Part shown: positions 9,237-16,920 of the stretch, piece after piece | How the letters are laid out: every line of letters begins with the position of its first letter | How positions within the stretch are numbered: position 1 is the first letter of the stretch | NCBI RefSeq assembly: GCF_014697025.1 | Contig: NZ_JACJRC010000003.1 | Span: 248,001 to 312,000 of the forward strand | DNA: 64,000 bases | Source of the DNA: Alkalinema sp. FACHB-956 | GTDB lineage: Bacteria > Cyanobacteriota > Cyanobacteriia > Leptolyngbyales > Leptolyngbyaceae | Direction: 5' to 3' | The notes under the pieces: generated by a model | Databases searched by the model: none | Seen by the model: only the letters and a program-made list of their open reading frames with translations | Told to the model about the DNA's origin: nothing | Translations under genes and position numbers: made by a program

Positions 9237-9950
9237 ATGTATTCAATATCACAAGTCCCAGATTCCTCTCGCCCCTTTTTAACTTGGCAACGCATCATTG
9301 ACTGGGCTCAGGAGCACTACCGCTGTCGCACGTTTAGTAAAGATGAACGAATCATTACCCGACCGGGCTTGCTTTACCTGGTTCAACGGGGAGCGGTGCG
9401 CTTAGTCGGAACTGCTCAAATAAGCGCTACAAGTATGAGTAACAGTTCCCGACTGGCTGCGGTGGAGTCAGAAGAGGCATTTTTAGGATTTGTGGGAGCA
9501 GGGCAACCCTTTGAAGTCGTCGCGCAGTCTCCCTTCACATTACAGAGTTTTGCCCATGTCGAGCAAACGGCTGTGATTTGGATGTATTGGAATGATTTAG
9601 ACAACTGGCCCCATTTTCGCCGGGAAGTTTTGGATGCATTTCGTTACCAACATCAACGAAAGTTGCTGTGGTTAAGCACCCTGGGCCAGCGCCGCACGAT
9701 CGATCGCCTGTTTGGGTTCCTCACCCTGCTGATTGAAGAATATGGAGAACCAACTAGCGAAGGCTATTGCTTGCCCTTTCCCCTAACCCATGCACAAATT
9801 GGTAGCGCGATCGGGTCTACTCGAGTCACCGTGACACGATTAATGGGGAAACTGCGTCAGAAAGGCTTGATTATTACTCAGGACGACAACTTACTTTGCC
9901 TGCCGGAGGAATCGATGTTGCGCGATCGGATGCGTTCCTACACTTATTAG
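9237..9950 (+). CDS. Crp/Fnr family transcriptional regulator
   Basis: A 237-residue regulator. The N-terminal cNMP-binding-like beta-roll (about residues 20-130, with FSKDERIITRPGLLYLVQRGAVRL) resembles the Crp/Fnr effector domain. The long dimerisation helix and the C-terminal winged helix follow (LTHAQIGSAIGSTRVTVTRLMGKLRQKGLI, residues ~177-206), where SAIGSTRVTVTRLM is the recognition helix region. The residues that bind cAMP (RGE.A..G..R) are not conserved in the roll, so it may sense another signal or none. It resembles the NtcA-like Crp/Fnr group of cyanobacteria, but I do not call it NtcA. The frame extends to 9123; the ATG at 9237 gives the usual family length and is preferred. Confidence 0.85.
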   Translation: MYSISQVPDSSRPFLTWQRIIDWAQEHYRCRTFSKDERIITRPGLLYLVQRGAVRLVGTAQISATSMSNSSRLAAVESEEAFLGFVGAGQPFEVVAQSPFTLQSFAHVEQTAVIWMYWNDLDNWPHFRREVLDAFRYQHQRKLLWLSTLGQRRTIDRLFGFLTLLIEEYGEPTSEGYCLPFPLTHAQIGSAIGSTRVTVTRLMGKLRQKGLIITQDDNLLCLPEESMLRDRMRSYTY

Positions 9951-10060
9951 GTCTGGTATTAGGTCTGGCTCAGTTAGGTCAAGTCCGGGCAGGTCGAGTC
10001 CGGTTAGGTCGAGTCCGGTTAAATCTAGTCTAATCTTCAGTCCAGTCTAATCAACTAGGA
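9951..10060. repeat. Imperfect tandem repeats downstream of the Crp/Fnr gene
   Basis: Repeats of about 15 bp related to GGTTAGGTCGAGTCC follow the stop codon immediately (TTAGGTCTGG, CAGTTAGGTCAAGTCC, CAGGTCGAGTCCGG, TTAGGTCGAGTCCGG). No coding function is seen. Confidence 0.6.
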
Positions 10061-10109
10061 TGCCATCCTAGCTAGAGAAGATCTAACACCAAACCTCAAA
10101 CACTAAATT

Positions 10110-10152
10110 GGGCAGAGATTGCTATGCCATGCTAATCTCTGCCCAGTTTTGT
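10110..10152. terminator. Bidirectional intrinsic terminator
   Basis: A perfect 12 bp stem, TGGGCAGAGATT (10110-10121) with AATCTCTGCCCA (10135-10146), 13-base loop, followed by GTTTTGTT. It separates the convergent Crp/Fnr and TonB-like genes and can serve both. Confidence 0.85.
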
Positions 10153-10165
10153 TGCAACTCTCAGC

Positions 10166-11065
10166 CTAGACCGGGGATTTATTCCACAGAAAGACAATCA
10201 CGCCGCTACCACTATTCACATTGACCAAGCTGACATACCGTACCGTTGTCCCCAGCTTGGCTTCAAACATCTCTCCCCCGCCATAGGTACCCTGCTTGGC
10301 GAATCCACCGGGAAATTGGTTGGCGAGGCTGGAGGCTACACTCTCTACATCCGTGTTGGAAATCCAGGATTTCCCTAAAATCCCGCCAACTACTTGGGTG
10401 GGATCATCGGGATTCGGGAAAAATTGTGTAGGGTCAGGAAGCAAATACGGATCCACCTCAGGTTCATTTTCTTCACCCGGATTGAGCGCCTTGCGCAGAC
10501 CCACAATCACATCAGAAAACTTTTGGGATTCTGCATCCAGCTGAGAGGCTTCATTTTTATCGGTTGTCGCTTTATTGGGATCGACCTTACTGGGATCAGC
10601 ACCCTCCGTTGAGCTGGTGGCGGGAGTATTGGCAGGCGGAGTAGACGGTTTGGTTTCTGGGGTCTTAGGTTGTGGTTCCGTTTTCTTTTCGGGTTCCGGT
10701 TTGGGCGTTTCTTTGAGGACGATCGGACTTGTTGAAGTCACTTTCACCTTAGCCAATGCAGGCTTAGCCTTTGCTGCATCGGTCACCTTCGGCAAAGTTT
10801 TCACCAACACCTTATCCGACAAGCGGGATAATTTAACAGGGGGTTCTTTTTCCTTGGGTTGAGGTTTATTGGAAGCCGTTAACGGAACGAACAAAATCAG
10901 GGCATGCAATCCGGCGGAAATGAGAACCATGGGGCGTACCCATTGCTGCCAATTCGTAGGCAGTGAGAACTGTTGTTGAGATTTGGGTGGCTGCGGGGGC
11001 AGGGGAGCAGGCGACGGGGGAGTGGGTTGTGGATCTAGGGTTAACGTGCTGTCTTGGGTTTGCAT
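10166..11065 (-). CDS. TonB-like proline-rich membrane protein
   Basis: A 299-residue protein. A short cytoplasmic Pro/Gln-rich N-terminus leads to one membrane helix (MVLISAGLHALILFVPL, residues ~46-62); the SxxxHxxxL pattern is typical of TonB-family anchors. A long Pro/Lys/Glu/Thr-rich periplasmic spacer follows (PKPEPEKKTEPQPKTPETKP region). A C-terminal domain of about 100 residues ends the protein (DVESVASSLANQFPGGF, then GTTVRYVSLVNVNSGSGVIVFLW). The C-terminal domain is not a standard TonB_C match by eye. A role as an energy-coupling or envelope-spanning protein is inferred from architecture only. It lies 96 bp downstream of pstB in the same direction and could be the last gene of that transcript. 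Confidence 0.7.
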   Translation of the reverse strand: MQTQDSTLTLDPQPTPPSPAPLPPQPPKSQQQFSLPTNWQQWVRPMVLISAGLHALILFVPLTASNKPQPKEKEPPVKLSRLSDKVLVKTLPKVTDAAKAKPALAKVKVTSTSPIVLKETPKPEPEKKTEPQPKTPETKPSTPPANTPATSSTEGADPSKVDPNKATTDKNEASQLDAESQKFSDVIVGLRKALNPGEENEPEVDPYLLPDPTQFFPNPDDPTQVVGGILGKSWISNTDVESVASSLANQFPGGFAKQGTYGGGEMFEAKLGTTVRYVSLVNVNSGSGVIVFLWNKSPV

Positions 11066-11161
11066 AGGTCATCCAGGTAGTGTTGTAGCAGTATTGAGTT
11101 CAGCAATCTCGATCGCGGGTTACAAAATCATTTATCCATTGCGGTTACGTTTTGCAAGCCA

Positions 11162-11950
11162 TTAACCAAAACGACCACTGATGTAATCCTTAGTTTGTTT
11201 CTTGGATGGAGCATTGAAAATGACTTCCGTTCGATCGTGTTCAATCAACTCACCCAGATACATAAACGCGGTGTAGTCAGACAATCGGGCTGCCTGTTGC
11301 ATACTATGGGTAACAATCAAAATCGTGACTTGGTGTTTGAGTCTGGTCATCAAATCTTCGATATTGGCCGTGGCGATCGGGTCAAGGGCTGACGTTGGTT
11401 CATCAAACAAAATCAATTCAGGATCGGTCGCTAGGGCACGGGCAATGCACAGCCGTTGCTGCTGCCCCCCCGACAGGTTAAAGGCCATATCCTGCAAGCG
11501 ATCCTTAACTTCATTCCACAGGGCCGCCTCTTGCAGCGCTTTCTCCACCCTTTCCGCGATCGTTGTGCGGTTCTTTTCGCCCCGCACCCGTAACCCGTAG
11601 GCCACATTTTCGAAGATTGATTTCGGGAACGGATTCGGACGCTGAAACACCATGCCCACCCGCATCCGCACTTCGATCGGATCAAGGCGACGGGACAGAA
11701 TATTCACCGACCCATCCAGAATAATTTCTCCCTCATAGCGATTGCCGGAGTAGAGATCATGCATCCGGTTAAAACACCGCAGCAACGTCGTCTTACCGCA
11801 GCCAGACGGCCCAATCAGCGCTGTAATTTGTCTATCCGGTAGAATGAGATTGATGTTCCTCAGTGCGTGGGTATTGCCATAGTAGAAATTGAGATTTGCA
11901 GCTTCTACTTTAGGTTGAATGGGGGTAGTTTGTAAGATAGTTTCTAGCAT
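11162..11950 (-). CDS. pstB: Phosphate ABC transporter ATP-binding protein PstB
   Basis: A 262-residue ATPase of the high-affinity phosphate importer, acting at the cytoplasmic face of the membrane with PstA and PstC. Walker A is GPSGCGKTT, the signature is LSGGQQQRL, Walker B is [13 protein letters not shown], and the switch His is in VTHSM. PstB-specific features are RCFNRMHDL after Walker A and [16 protein letters not shown] in the Q-loop region. It is the last pst gene, 115 bp after pstA. Confidence 0.97.
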   Translation of the reverse strand: MLETILQTTPIQPKVEAANLNFYYGNTHALRNINLILPDRQITALIGPSGCGKTTLLRCFNRMHDLYSGNRYEGEIILDGSVNILSRRLDPIEVRMRVGMVFQRPNPFPKSIFENVAYGLRVRGEKNRTTIAERVEKALQEAALWNEVKDRLQDMAFNLSGGQQQRLCIARALATDPELILFDEPTSALDPIATANIEDLMTRLKHQVTILIVTHSMQQAARLSDYTAFMYLGELIEHDRTEVIFNAPSKKQTKDYISGRFG

Positions 11951-12065
11951 TGCTTTCCCGCCTTACGGTCAATCAGATGTGCTTAGGGAATGGAATTCTT
12001 GAGAGAATCTTTGAGAAAATTCTTGAGAAAATTCTTGACGTATCTAAATCCTGAGTACAGTCCAT

Positions 12066-12989
12066 CTACCACTTCAGTCGCTTACGAATTTGGTAGCGTA
12101 AATAGATCGCCACCCCATTCATGGACAACGTCATTGCCATTAAAATCACCCCGGCTGCGGCTGCATTGGTTTGAAACTCAATTTCTGGCCGAGATACCCA
12201 ATTAAACATTTGAATGGGAAGTACCGTGAAGGGAGCCTTGAGCCACTCTAAGGAAATGAAGGGGAACGAAGATTGGAAGGGGGATTCAGGCAGAAAGGCA
12301 ATGAAGGTGAGGGCTCCGATCGTCACGAGGGGAGCCGTTTCTCCGATCGCGCGGGAAAGCCCAATAATCACTCCTGTGAGAATACTGCCCAGGGAATAGG
12401 GCAACAGATGATGGGCAATCATTTGCCACTTGCTAGCCCCCATAGAATAGGCTGCTTCCCGCAGGGTATTGGGAATGGCACGGAGGGCTTCACGGGTGGT
12501 CACAATGACGACTGGAAGCACTAAGAGCGCTAAGGTTAATCCAGCCGTCAGAATACTTTCCCCTAAATTGAAGTAATACTTGAATAACCCCAAGGCCAGT
12601 AGGCCGTAAACGATCGAGGGCACCCCCGCCAAATTTGTCACGTTAATTTCAATCAAATCCGAAAGCCAATTCTTCTTGGCATATTCCTCTAAGTACACCC
12701 CCGCTGCGATCCCGATCGGAACTGCCGCTGTCACCGTGACCAGCATCACCAAGCCCGTTCCCACCCAAGCCGCCAAAATCCCTGCGATCGCGGGATCGGG
12801 ATCGGCAAAGGAGGTGAAAAATTGCCAATTCAATTTCGGCGCACCTTGAATGGTTAATTGCAGGATCAGGGCAATGAGCGTCACGATCGCGATCAGAATT
12901 CCGAAGAGACCCACGATCGCGAAGGACTGGCTCAGGACTTGCCGCCGGGAGACGGATTGGCGAATGGCATTTAGCGAAGAAGATGTCAT
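12066..12989 (-). CDS. pstA: Phosphate ABC transporter permease PstA
   Basis: A 307-residue inner-membrane permease with about six transmembrane helices. The EAA loop is visible (TLREAAYSMGASKWQMIAHH), as is the PstA-type segment NVTNLAGVPSIVYGLLALGL. With PstC it forms the phosphate channel. The ATG at 12989 lies 97 bp after pstC. A cluster of Ser/Arg at the N-terminus precedes the first helix, as is usual. Confidence 0.96.
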   Translation of the reverse strand: MTSSSLNAIRQSVSRRQVLSQSFAIVGLFGILIAIVTLIALILQLTIQGAPKLNWQFFTSFADPDPAIAGILAAWVGTGLVMLVTVTAAVPIGIAAGVYLEEYAKKNWLSDLIEINVTNLAGVPSIVYGLLALGLFKYYFNLGESILTAGLTLALLVLPVVIVTTREALRAIPNTLREAAYSMGASKWQMIAHHLLPYSLGSILTGVIIGLSRAIGETAPLVTIGALTFIAFLPESPFQSSFPFISLEWLKAPFTVLPIQMFNWVSRPEIEFQTNAAAAGVILMAMTLSMNGVAIYLRYQIRKRLKW

Positions 12990-13086
12990 GGCGCAGATAG
13001 GACTTCAAGAACTGGGTAGAAAAAATCGTTACGGAAACGATCATTACGACAACGGGCATCGAAAAACGAGCTACAAACTCCTCGGT

Positions 13087-14022
13087 TTAATACCGTTCCC
13101 GATATCGCTTGCTTAAAAAATGTCCAATGATGTTAAACAGTAGGGTCATTAAAACGAGGGCAAGACCTACAGCAAAGATTGTTTGATATCCAGTCGTCCC
13201 ATGGGGCAGATCCCCCAAACTGACTTGGACAATGTAGGCCGTCATCGTTGCAGCAGAATCAAGGGGATTCAAGGTCAAGGTGGGCTGTAATCCTGCGGAG
13301 ATCGCAACAATCATCGTTTCACCCACAGCTCGGGAAATGCCCAAAATGTAGGACGACGAAACCCCAGATAAAGCTGCGGGCAACACAACTTTGTAGGCAG
13401 TTTGTAACCGAGTCGCCCCTGTCGCGTAGGACCCTTCCCGCAGTTCTGCTGGCACCGATCTCAGCGCATCTTCACTAATGGAACTAATCAACGGCGTAAT
13501 CATGATCCCCATGACCATGCCCGCTGACAGCATATTAAACCCGCCCAAGTCAGGTAATAAGGCTTGCAACAAAGGCGTGATAAAGAGCAACGCAAAATAG
13601 CCGTAAACCACGGTGGGAATGCCCGCAAGCAATTCTAAAACGGGTTTGGCCCATTCTCGGACAGTCGTAGAGGCAAACTCGCTGAGAAACAGTGCGATCG
13701 TGGTGCCGAGGGGAATCGCAACCAATAGGGCTACCATGGTCGTGGTCAAGGTGCCAGAGATCAGGGGCAAGACACCGTACTTAGGCGGTTCAAATAGCGG
13801 TGCCCATTCAATACCTGTGAGAAATTCAACGATCGACACTTGTTTGAACAAACCAAAGGACTCAACCCCTAAAATCACCATAATGGCGATCGTGACAGCC
13901 ACACAGGAAAATGCAGCTAGGAAAAGGATTGATTCAATCACTTTTTCCTGAACTTGACGCACCGATCGACGCCTTTGGGCTTGCTGCACTGACGCTGCTA
14001 GAGAGGGTAAAGAACGCGCCAT
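13087..14022 (-). CDS. pstC: Phosphate ABC transporter permease PstC
   Basis: A 311-residue membrane permease with about six helices. Typical PstC stretches are ELLAGIPTVVYGYFAL, the EAA loop (VPAELREGSYATGATRLQTA) and SRAVGETMIVAISAG. It pairs with PstA to form the transmembrane pore for phosphate. The gene follows pstS by 145 bp, and that spacer carries a hairpin. Confidence 0.96.
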   Translation of the reverse strand: MARSLPSLAASVQQAQRRRSVRQVQEKVIESILFLAAFSCVAVTIAIMVILGVESFGLFKQVSIVEFLTGIEWAPLFEPPKYGVLPLISGTLTTTMVALLVAIPLGTTIALFLSEFASTTVREWAKPVLELLAGIPTVVYGYFALLFITPLLQALLPDLGGFNMLSAGMVMGIMITPLISSISEDALRSVPAELREGSYATGATRLQTAYKVVLPAALSGVSSSYILGISRAVGETMIVAISAGLQPTLTLNPLDSAATMTAYIVQVSLGDLPHGTTGYQTIFAVGLALVLMTLLFNIIGHFLSKRYRERY

Positions 14023-14077
14023 AGGGAACGGGAGGAGTAAATTTACAGCAAAGAAAGAAATTTATATGACAAGAAGA

Positions 14078-14117
14078 GACAAAGCTGCTCTGAGAATCCC
14101 CAACACAGCCTTGTCTC
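14078..14117 (-). terminator. Intercistronic hairpin between pstS and pstC
   Basis: On the minus strand AGACAAGGCTG pairs with CAGCTTTGTCT (11 bp, one G-U), followed by a T-rich stretch (TCTTGTCATATAAATTTC). Such a hairpin after a binding-protein gene usually lets pstS be made in excess over the permease genes, by partial termination or 3' end protection. This role is inferred. Confidence 0.6.
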
Positions 14118-14167
14118 GAAACGGCGACACTTACATGCCGGAATGGAAAAACATGCTGAATCAGGAC

Positions 14168-15148
14168 TTAGTCTTTAGGTTCCATCTTGACTAAATCTTC
14201 CATCTTCAAGTTCGTGGGTTCCTTGCCTGCAAAGCGTGTTCCTGTTTTCCCTTCAGACAGGTGCTTTTTACTGACGCTATACACCTGATCGATCAAGGGT
14301 AAATAGCCCACCTTGGAAGCAAAACCCGAAGCCCCATTGAGGTAGGACTCCACGAAGGATTTCACGGGCTGCTTGTTCTTAGCCGAATCCGCGTTGACAT
14401 AGATGAACAACGGACGAGATAGCGGACGGTAGCTCCCATTGGTCACGTTAGCCAGAGAGGGCTCCACCCCGTTGACTTTAACGGCTTTCAAGCGACGATT
14501 GTTCTTTTGGTAATAAGCAAAACCAAAGTAGCCCAGCGCATTCTTGTCGCGGGAAACGCCTTGCACCAAGACGTTATCATCTTCGCTCCCAGTATAGTCC
14601 GTCCGGCTCTTTTTAGCCTTCCCATTGATGGCTTCAGTGAAGTAATCGAAGGTACCGGAATCGGCCCCCGGCCCAAACAGCTTCAAGGGTGCATCGGGGA
14701 AGCTTCCATCAATTTCCTTCCAGTTCTTGACGGTGCTGCCTGCATCCCAGACTTTCTTGAGTTGATCTACCGTCAAGTTATTGACCCAATTGTTTTGGGG
14801 GCTAACTACAACGGTCAATGCATCCATAGCAACTGGGATTTCAATAAACTTGATGCCCTTCTCTTTACAGAGTTTCAATTCTTTTTCGAGAATGGGGCGG
14901 GATGCGTTGGAAATATCCGTTTCGCCGTTGCAGAACTTCTTCAAGCCGCCACCGGTGCCGGAAATCCCAACGGTCACCTTTTGTCCAGATGACTTTTGGA
15001 AAGCTGCTGCTGCTGCTTCCGTGATGGGGAACACTGTGCTGGAGCCGTCAACCTTGACCTGAGCTTGGGCAGTGGCGGAGAAGCCTACGATCGAGGCGAT
15101 CGTAACCACTGCACCTATGGTAATGGAGCGATAAACCTGGGACAACAT
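14168..15148 (-). CDS. pstS: Phosphate-binding protein PstS
   Basis: A 326-residue periplasmic phosphate-binding protein and first gene of pstSCAB. The Sec signal ends at SATAQA, before QVKVDGSSTVFPIT. Phosphate-contact motifs are present: DGSSTVFPI, GISGTGGGLKKFC (the TGGG loop), DISNASRP and GPGADSGTFDYF. It captures phosphate and delivers it to PstC/PstA. A candidate Pho box lies about 210 bp upstream, consistent with induction under phosphate starvation. Confidence 0.97.
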   Translation of the reverse strand: MLSQVYRSITIGAVVTIASIVGFSATAQAQVKVDGSSTVFPITEAAAAAFQKSSGQKVTVGISGTGGGLKKFCNGETDISNASRPILEKELKLCKEKGIKFIEIPVAMDALTVVVSPQNNWVNNLTVDQLKKVWDAGSTVKNWKEIDGSFPDAPLKLFGPGADSGTFDYFTEAINGKAKKSRTDYTGSEDDNVLVQGVSRDKNALGYFGFAYYQKNNRRLKAVKVNGVEPSLANVTNGSYRPLSRPLFIYVNADSAKNKQPVKSFVESYLNGASGFASKVGYLPLIDQVYSVSKKHLSEGKTGTRFAGKEPTNLKMEDLVKMEPKD

Positions 15149-15535
15149 AATACTGATTACTTTCTGGAAGGTTGTGTGACTGCACTGAAATCGCTACGAA
15201 TCAGCTAAAACCAATCACTCCGATACCAGAATGGTATTAGAACGCATAGGGTCATCAAAACCAATAGCATTCAAAACCATTACCTGAGCGATTGTTTTGC
15301 GCTATACATCTAGGTAGATGCAAGTCCATTAGGACGTTCTCACAATACAGAATGAAGGTTAAGTAACAACAATGTGAAGTTATAGATTAGTTAAAAAGAA
15401 AAAATTAAAAATTATCTGAATATTAAATTCTCGTTAAGGTGCTCAGCACAGCCCTACTTTCTACCATTATTTACTGACATCACTTGCTGACATCACTTGC
15501 TGACATCACTCCCTGTAAGATCGGTGGAAGGAGGC
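15149..15535. other. pstS upstream region
   Basis: A 387 bp spacer between pstS and the LysR gene (both minus strand). It holds a candidate Pho box (15356-15395, separate entry) and a 13 bp unit repeated three times (15474-15512, CTGACATCACTTG) just beyond the stop of the LysR gene. No gene is seen. Confidence 0.6.
15356..15395 (-). promoter_or_regulatory. Candidate Pho box upstream of pstS
   Basis: Read on the minus strand there are four 8 bp half-sites about 11 bp apart: TTTAACTA, TATAACTT, ATTGTTGT and CTTAACCT. The spacers are 3, 3 and 2 bp. The last half-site equals the cyanobacterial Pho-box consensus CTTAACCT exactly. The position upstream of pstS fits binding by a PhoB/SphR-type regulator. 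No binding data are available here. Confidence 0.6.
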
Positions 15536-16495
15536 TTATTGGAGCAAAATGGCTAGGAAGTTGTCTAGAACGATCGAACCGTGATCTGCGTTCCAGAGGG
15601 CAGAAATTTCGCGGGTGAGGGTGAGATCGGCAATCTCGCGATACAGAATGCCCTGACGTTGGACGGTCAGAACATTACTGGGTAAAACAGCAATCCCCAT
15701 CCCGGCCACGACCATCCCTAAAATTGTGAGTAACCAGGTTGCCGTCGTGGTCTGCACAACTTGGGGTTGGAAACCCGCATCGATACAAGCAGTAATAAAG
15801 GCGTGGTAGAAGGGAAAGGCGGAGAGGGAAGGCAAGATGATCGGCTCCTGGGCGATCGCTCGTAGGGGAATTTGGGCTTGGGTTGCTAGGGGATGGTCGA
15901 TCGGCAGAGCAAGGACTAAAGACTCCTGGGCAATCACCTGTTGCTTCCAGTTAGTATCGCTATCGGCCAGGGGGGGAAAGGCTTCTAGGGCAATGTCTAA
16001 CTGTCGATCGTGCAGGGCTTGAATTTGTTGCTGGGCGGTGAGTTCGTGGAGTTCCAAGGTAACGAAGGGATAGCGATCGCGAAATTGCCGCAGGATGTCG
16101 GGCAGGATGCTGTTGGCGACGGAACTGGCCATTCCCAATCGCAACACCCCCAGTTCCCCGCGCGCCGTCCGTTGGGCTTGTTCGATCGCCTGTTGGAGTT
16201 GGGCAAGGCTGCTTTGAAGATGGTGCCGAAACACGTCTCCGGCGGGCGTCAGTTGCACAGGACGATGGCGGCGATCGAACAATTCCACATTCAACCGCTT
16301 TTCCAAGGCCCGAATGCGCTGGCTCAAGGGGGCTTGCTCGATGTGTAACTGTTCCGCTGCCCGACTAAAGTTATTGCCATTGGCGACGATCGTCAAAAAG
16401 TAGCAGAGTTGCCGCAGTTCCAATTGGCTGAGCGGTACAAGATTGAGTTGTGCAAGATTGAGTTGTGCAAGATCCAGCATCGCCATTCCTACCAT
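15536..16495 (-). CDS. LysR family transcriptional regulator
   Basis: A 319-residue regulator. The winged helix-turn-helix is at about residues 27-85 (FSRAAEQLHIEQAPLSQRI, then ALEKRLNVELFDR). A periplasmic-binding-protein-like effector domain follows (LRLGMASSVANSILPDILRQF ...). The N-terminus has a duplicated LAQLN segment from a 15 bp tandem repeat (LDLAQLNLAQLNL). The true start may be ATG 16495 or one of the next two ATGs. It is divergent from the fused oxoprolinase gene at 16921, the usual arrangement for a LysR regulator and its target. The inducer is unknown. Confidence 0.9.
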   Translation of the reverse strand: MVGMAMLDLAQLNLAQLNLVPLSQLELRQLCYFLTIVANGNNFSRAAEQLHIEQAPLSQRIRALEKRLNVELFDRRHRPVQLTPAGDVFRHHLQSSLAQLQQAIEQAQRTARGELGVLRLGMASSVANSILPDILRQFRDRYPFVTLELHELTAQQQIQALHDRQLDIALEAFPPLADSDTNWKQQVIAQESLVLALPIDHPLATQAQIPLRAIAQEPIILPSLSAFPFYHAFITACIDAGFQPQVVQTTTATWLLTILGMVVAGMGIAVLPSNVLTVQRQGILYREIADLTLTREISALWNADHGSIVLDNFLAILLQ

Positions 16496-16920
16496 ATTGC
16501 TAACGATATTTTAGGTTTACCAAATGCCCCTTGAAACAATGGGGTTGGGTTTCTAAAGTAGAGGAGATCGATTTTCCAGGAATTGCGATTAAGACTAATG
16601 TTATACCCAATCCATTGTTATATTCAATTGATTTGTCATTGCAATCCATGAGATCCCCCTAAATCCCCCTTAATAAGGGGGACTTTGAGAGAATCTTTAG
16701 ATTTCACAACAATTTCATCAATTTCCTCAACCTTTCTGGCTCCCCCCTTTTTAAGGGGGGCTAGGGGGGATCGGATCTATCGCATTAACGAATCAAATTC
16801 GCATTACACTATCAACCACATCAAATCTACTTAAGTAAACATATTAAAACCAAGAAATATTTCATAAAAAATCTATATCAGTTAAAGCTAAATACGATCA
16901 CTAGCAAGGGAATTGTAATC
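16496..16920. other. LysR/oxoprolinase divergent spacer
   Basis: A 425 bp spacer that must hold the promoters of both divergent genes. A MITE-like palindromic repeat occupies 16652-16772. The 150 bases before the oxoprolinase start are AT-rich (AAACATATTAAAACC, AAATATTTCATAAAAAATC) and probably contain its promoter and LysR operator, but I cannot place them. Confidence 0.5.
16652..16772. mobile_element. MITE-like palindromic repeat with GATCCCCC ends
   Basis: A 121 bp element bounded by GATCCCCC and GGGGGATC. Each end is itself a hairpin: left CCCCCTTAATAAGGGGG, right CCCCCCTTTTTAAGGGGGG. The ends are imperfect inverted copies of one another. Similar CCCCCTTAAAAAGGGGG-type repeats are scattered in many cyanobacterial genomes. 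There is no coding capacity, so any movement would depend on an outside transposase. Confidence 0.75.

Noticed and set aside
10575-10862. 95-codon Gly/Val/Ser-rich frame antisense to the TonB-like gene
   Set aside because: It is the mirror of the proline/lysine-rich linker, a common artefact of such sequence.
16652-16772. Palindromic repeat considered as a simple bidirectional terminator
   Set aside because: It lies between divergent genes, where neither transcript ends, and has element-like inverted ends.
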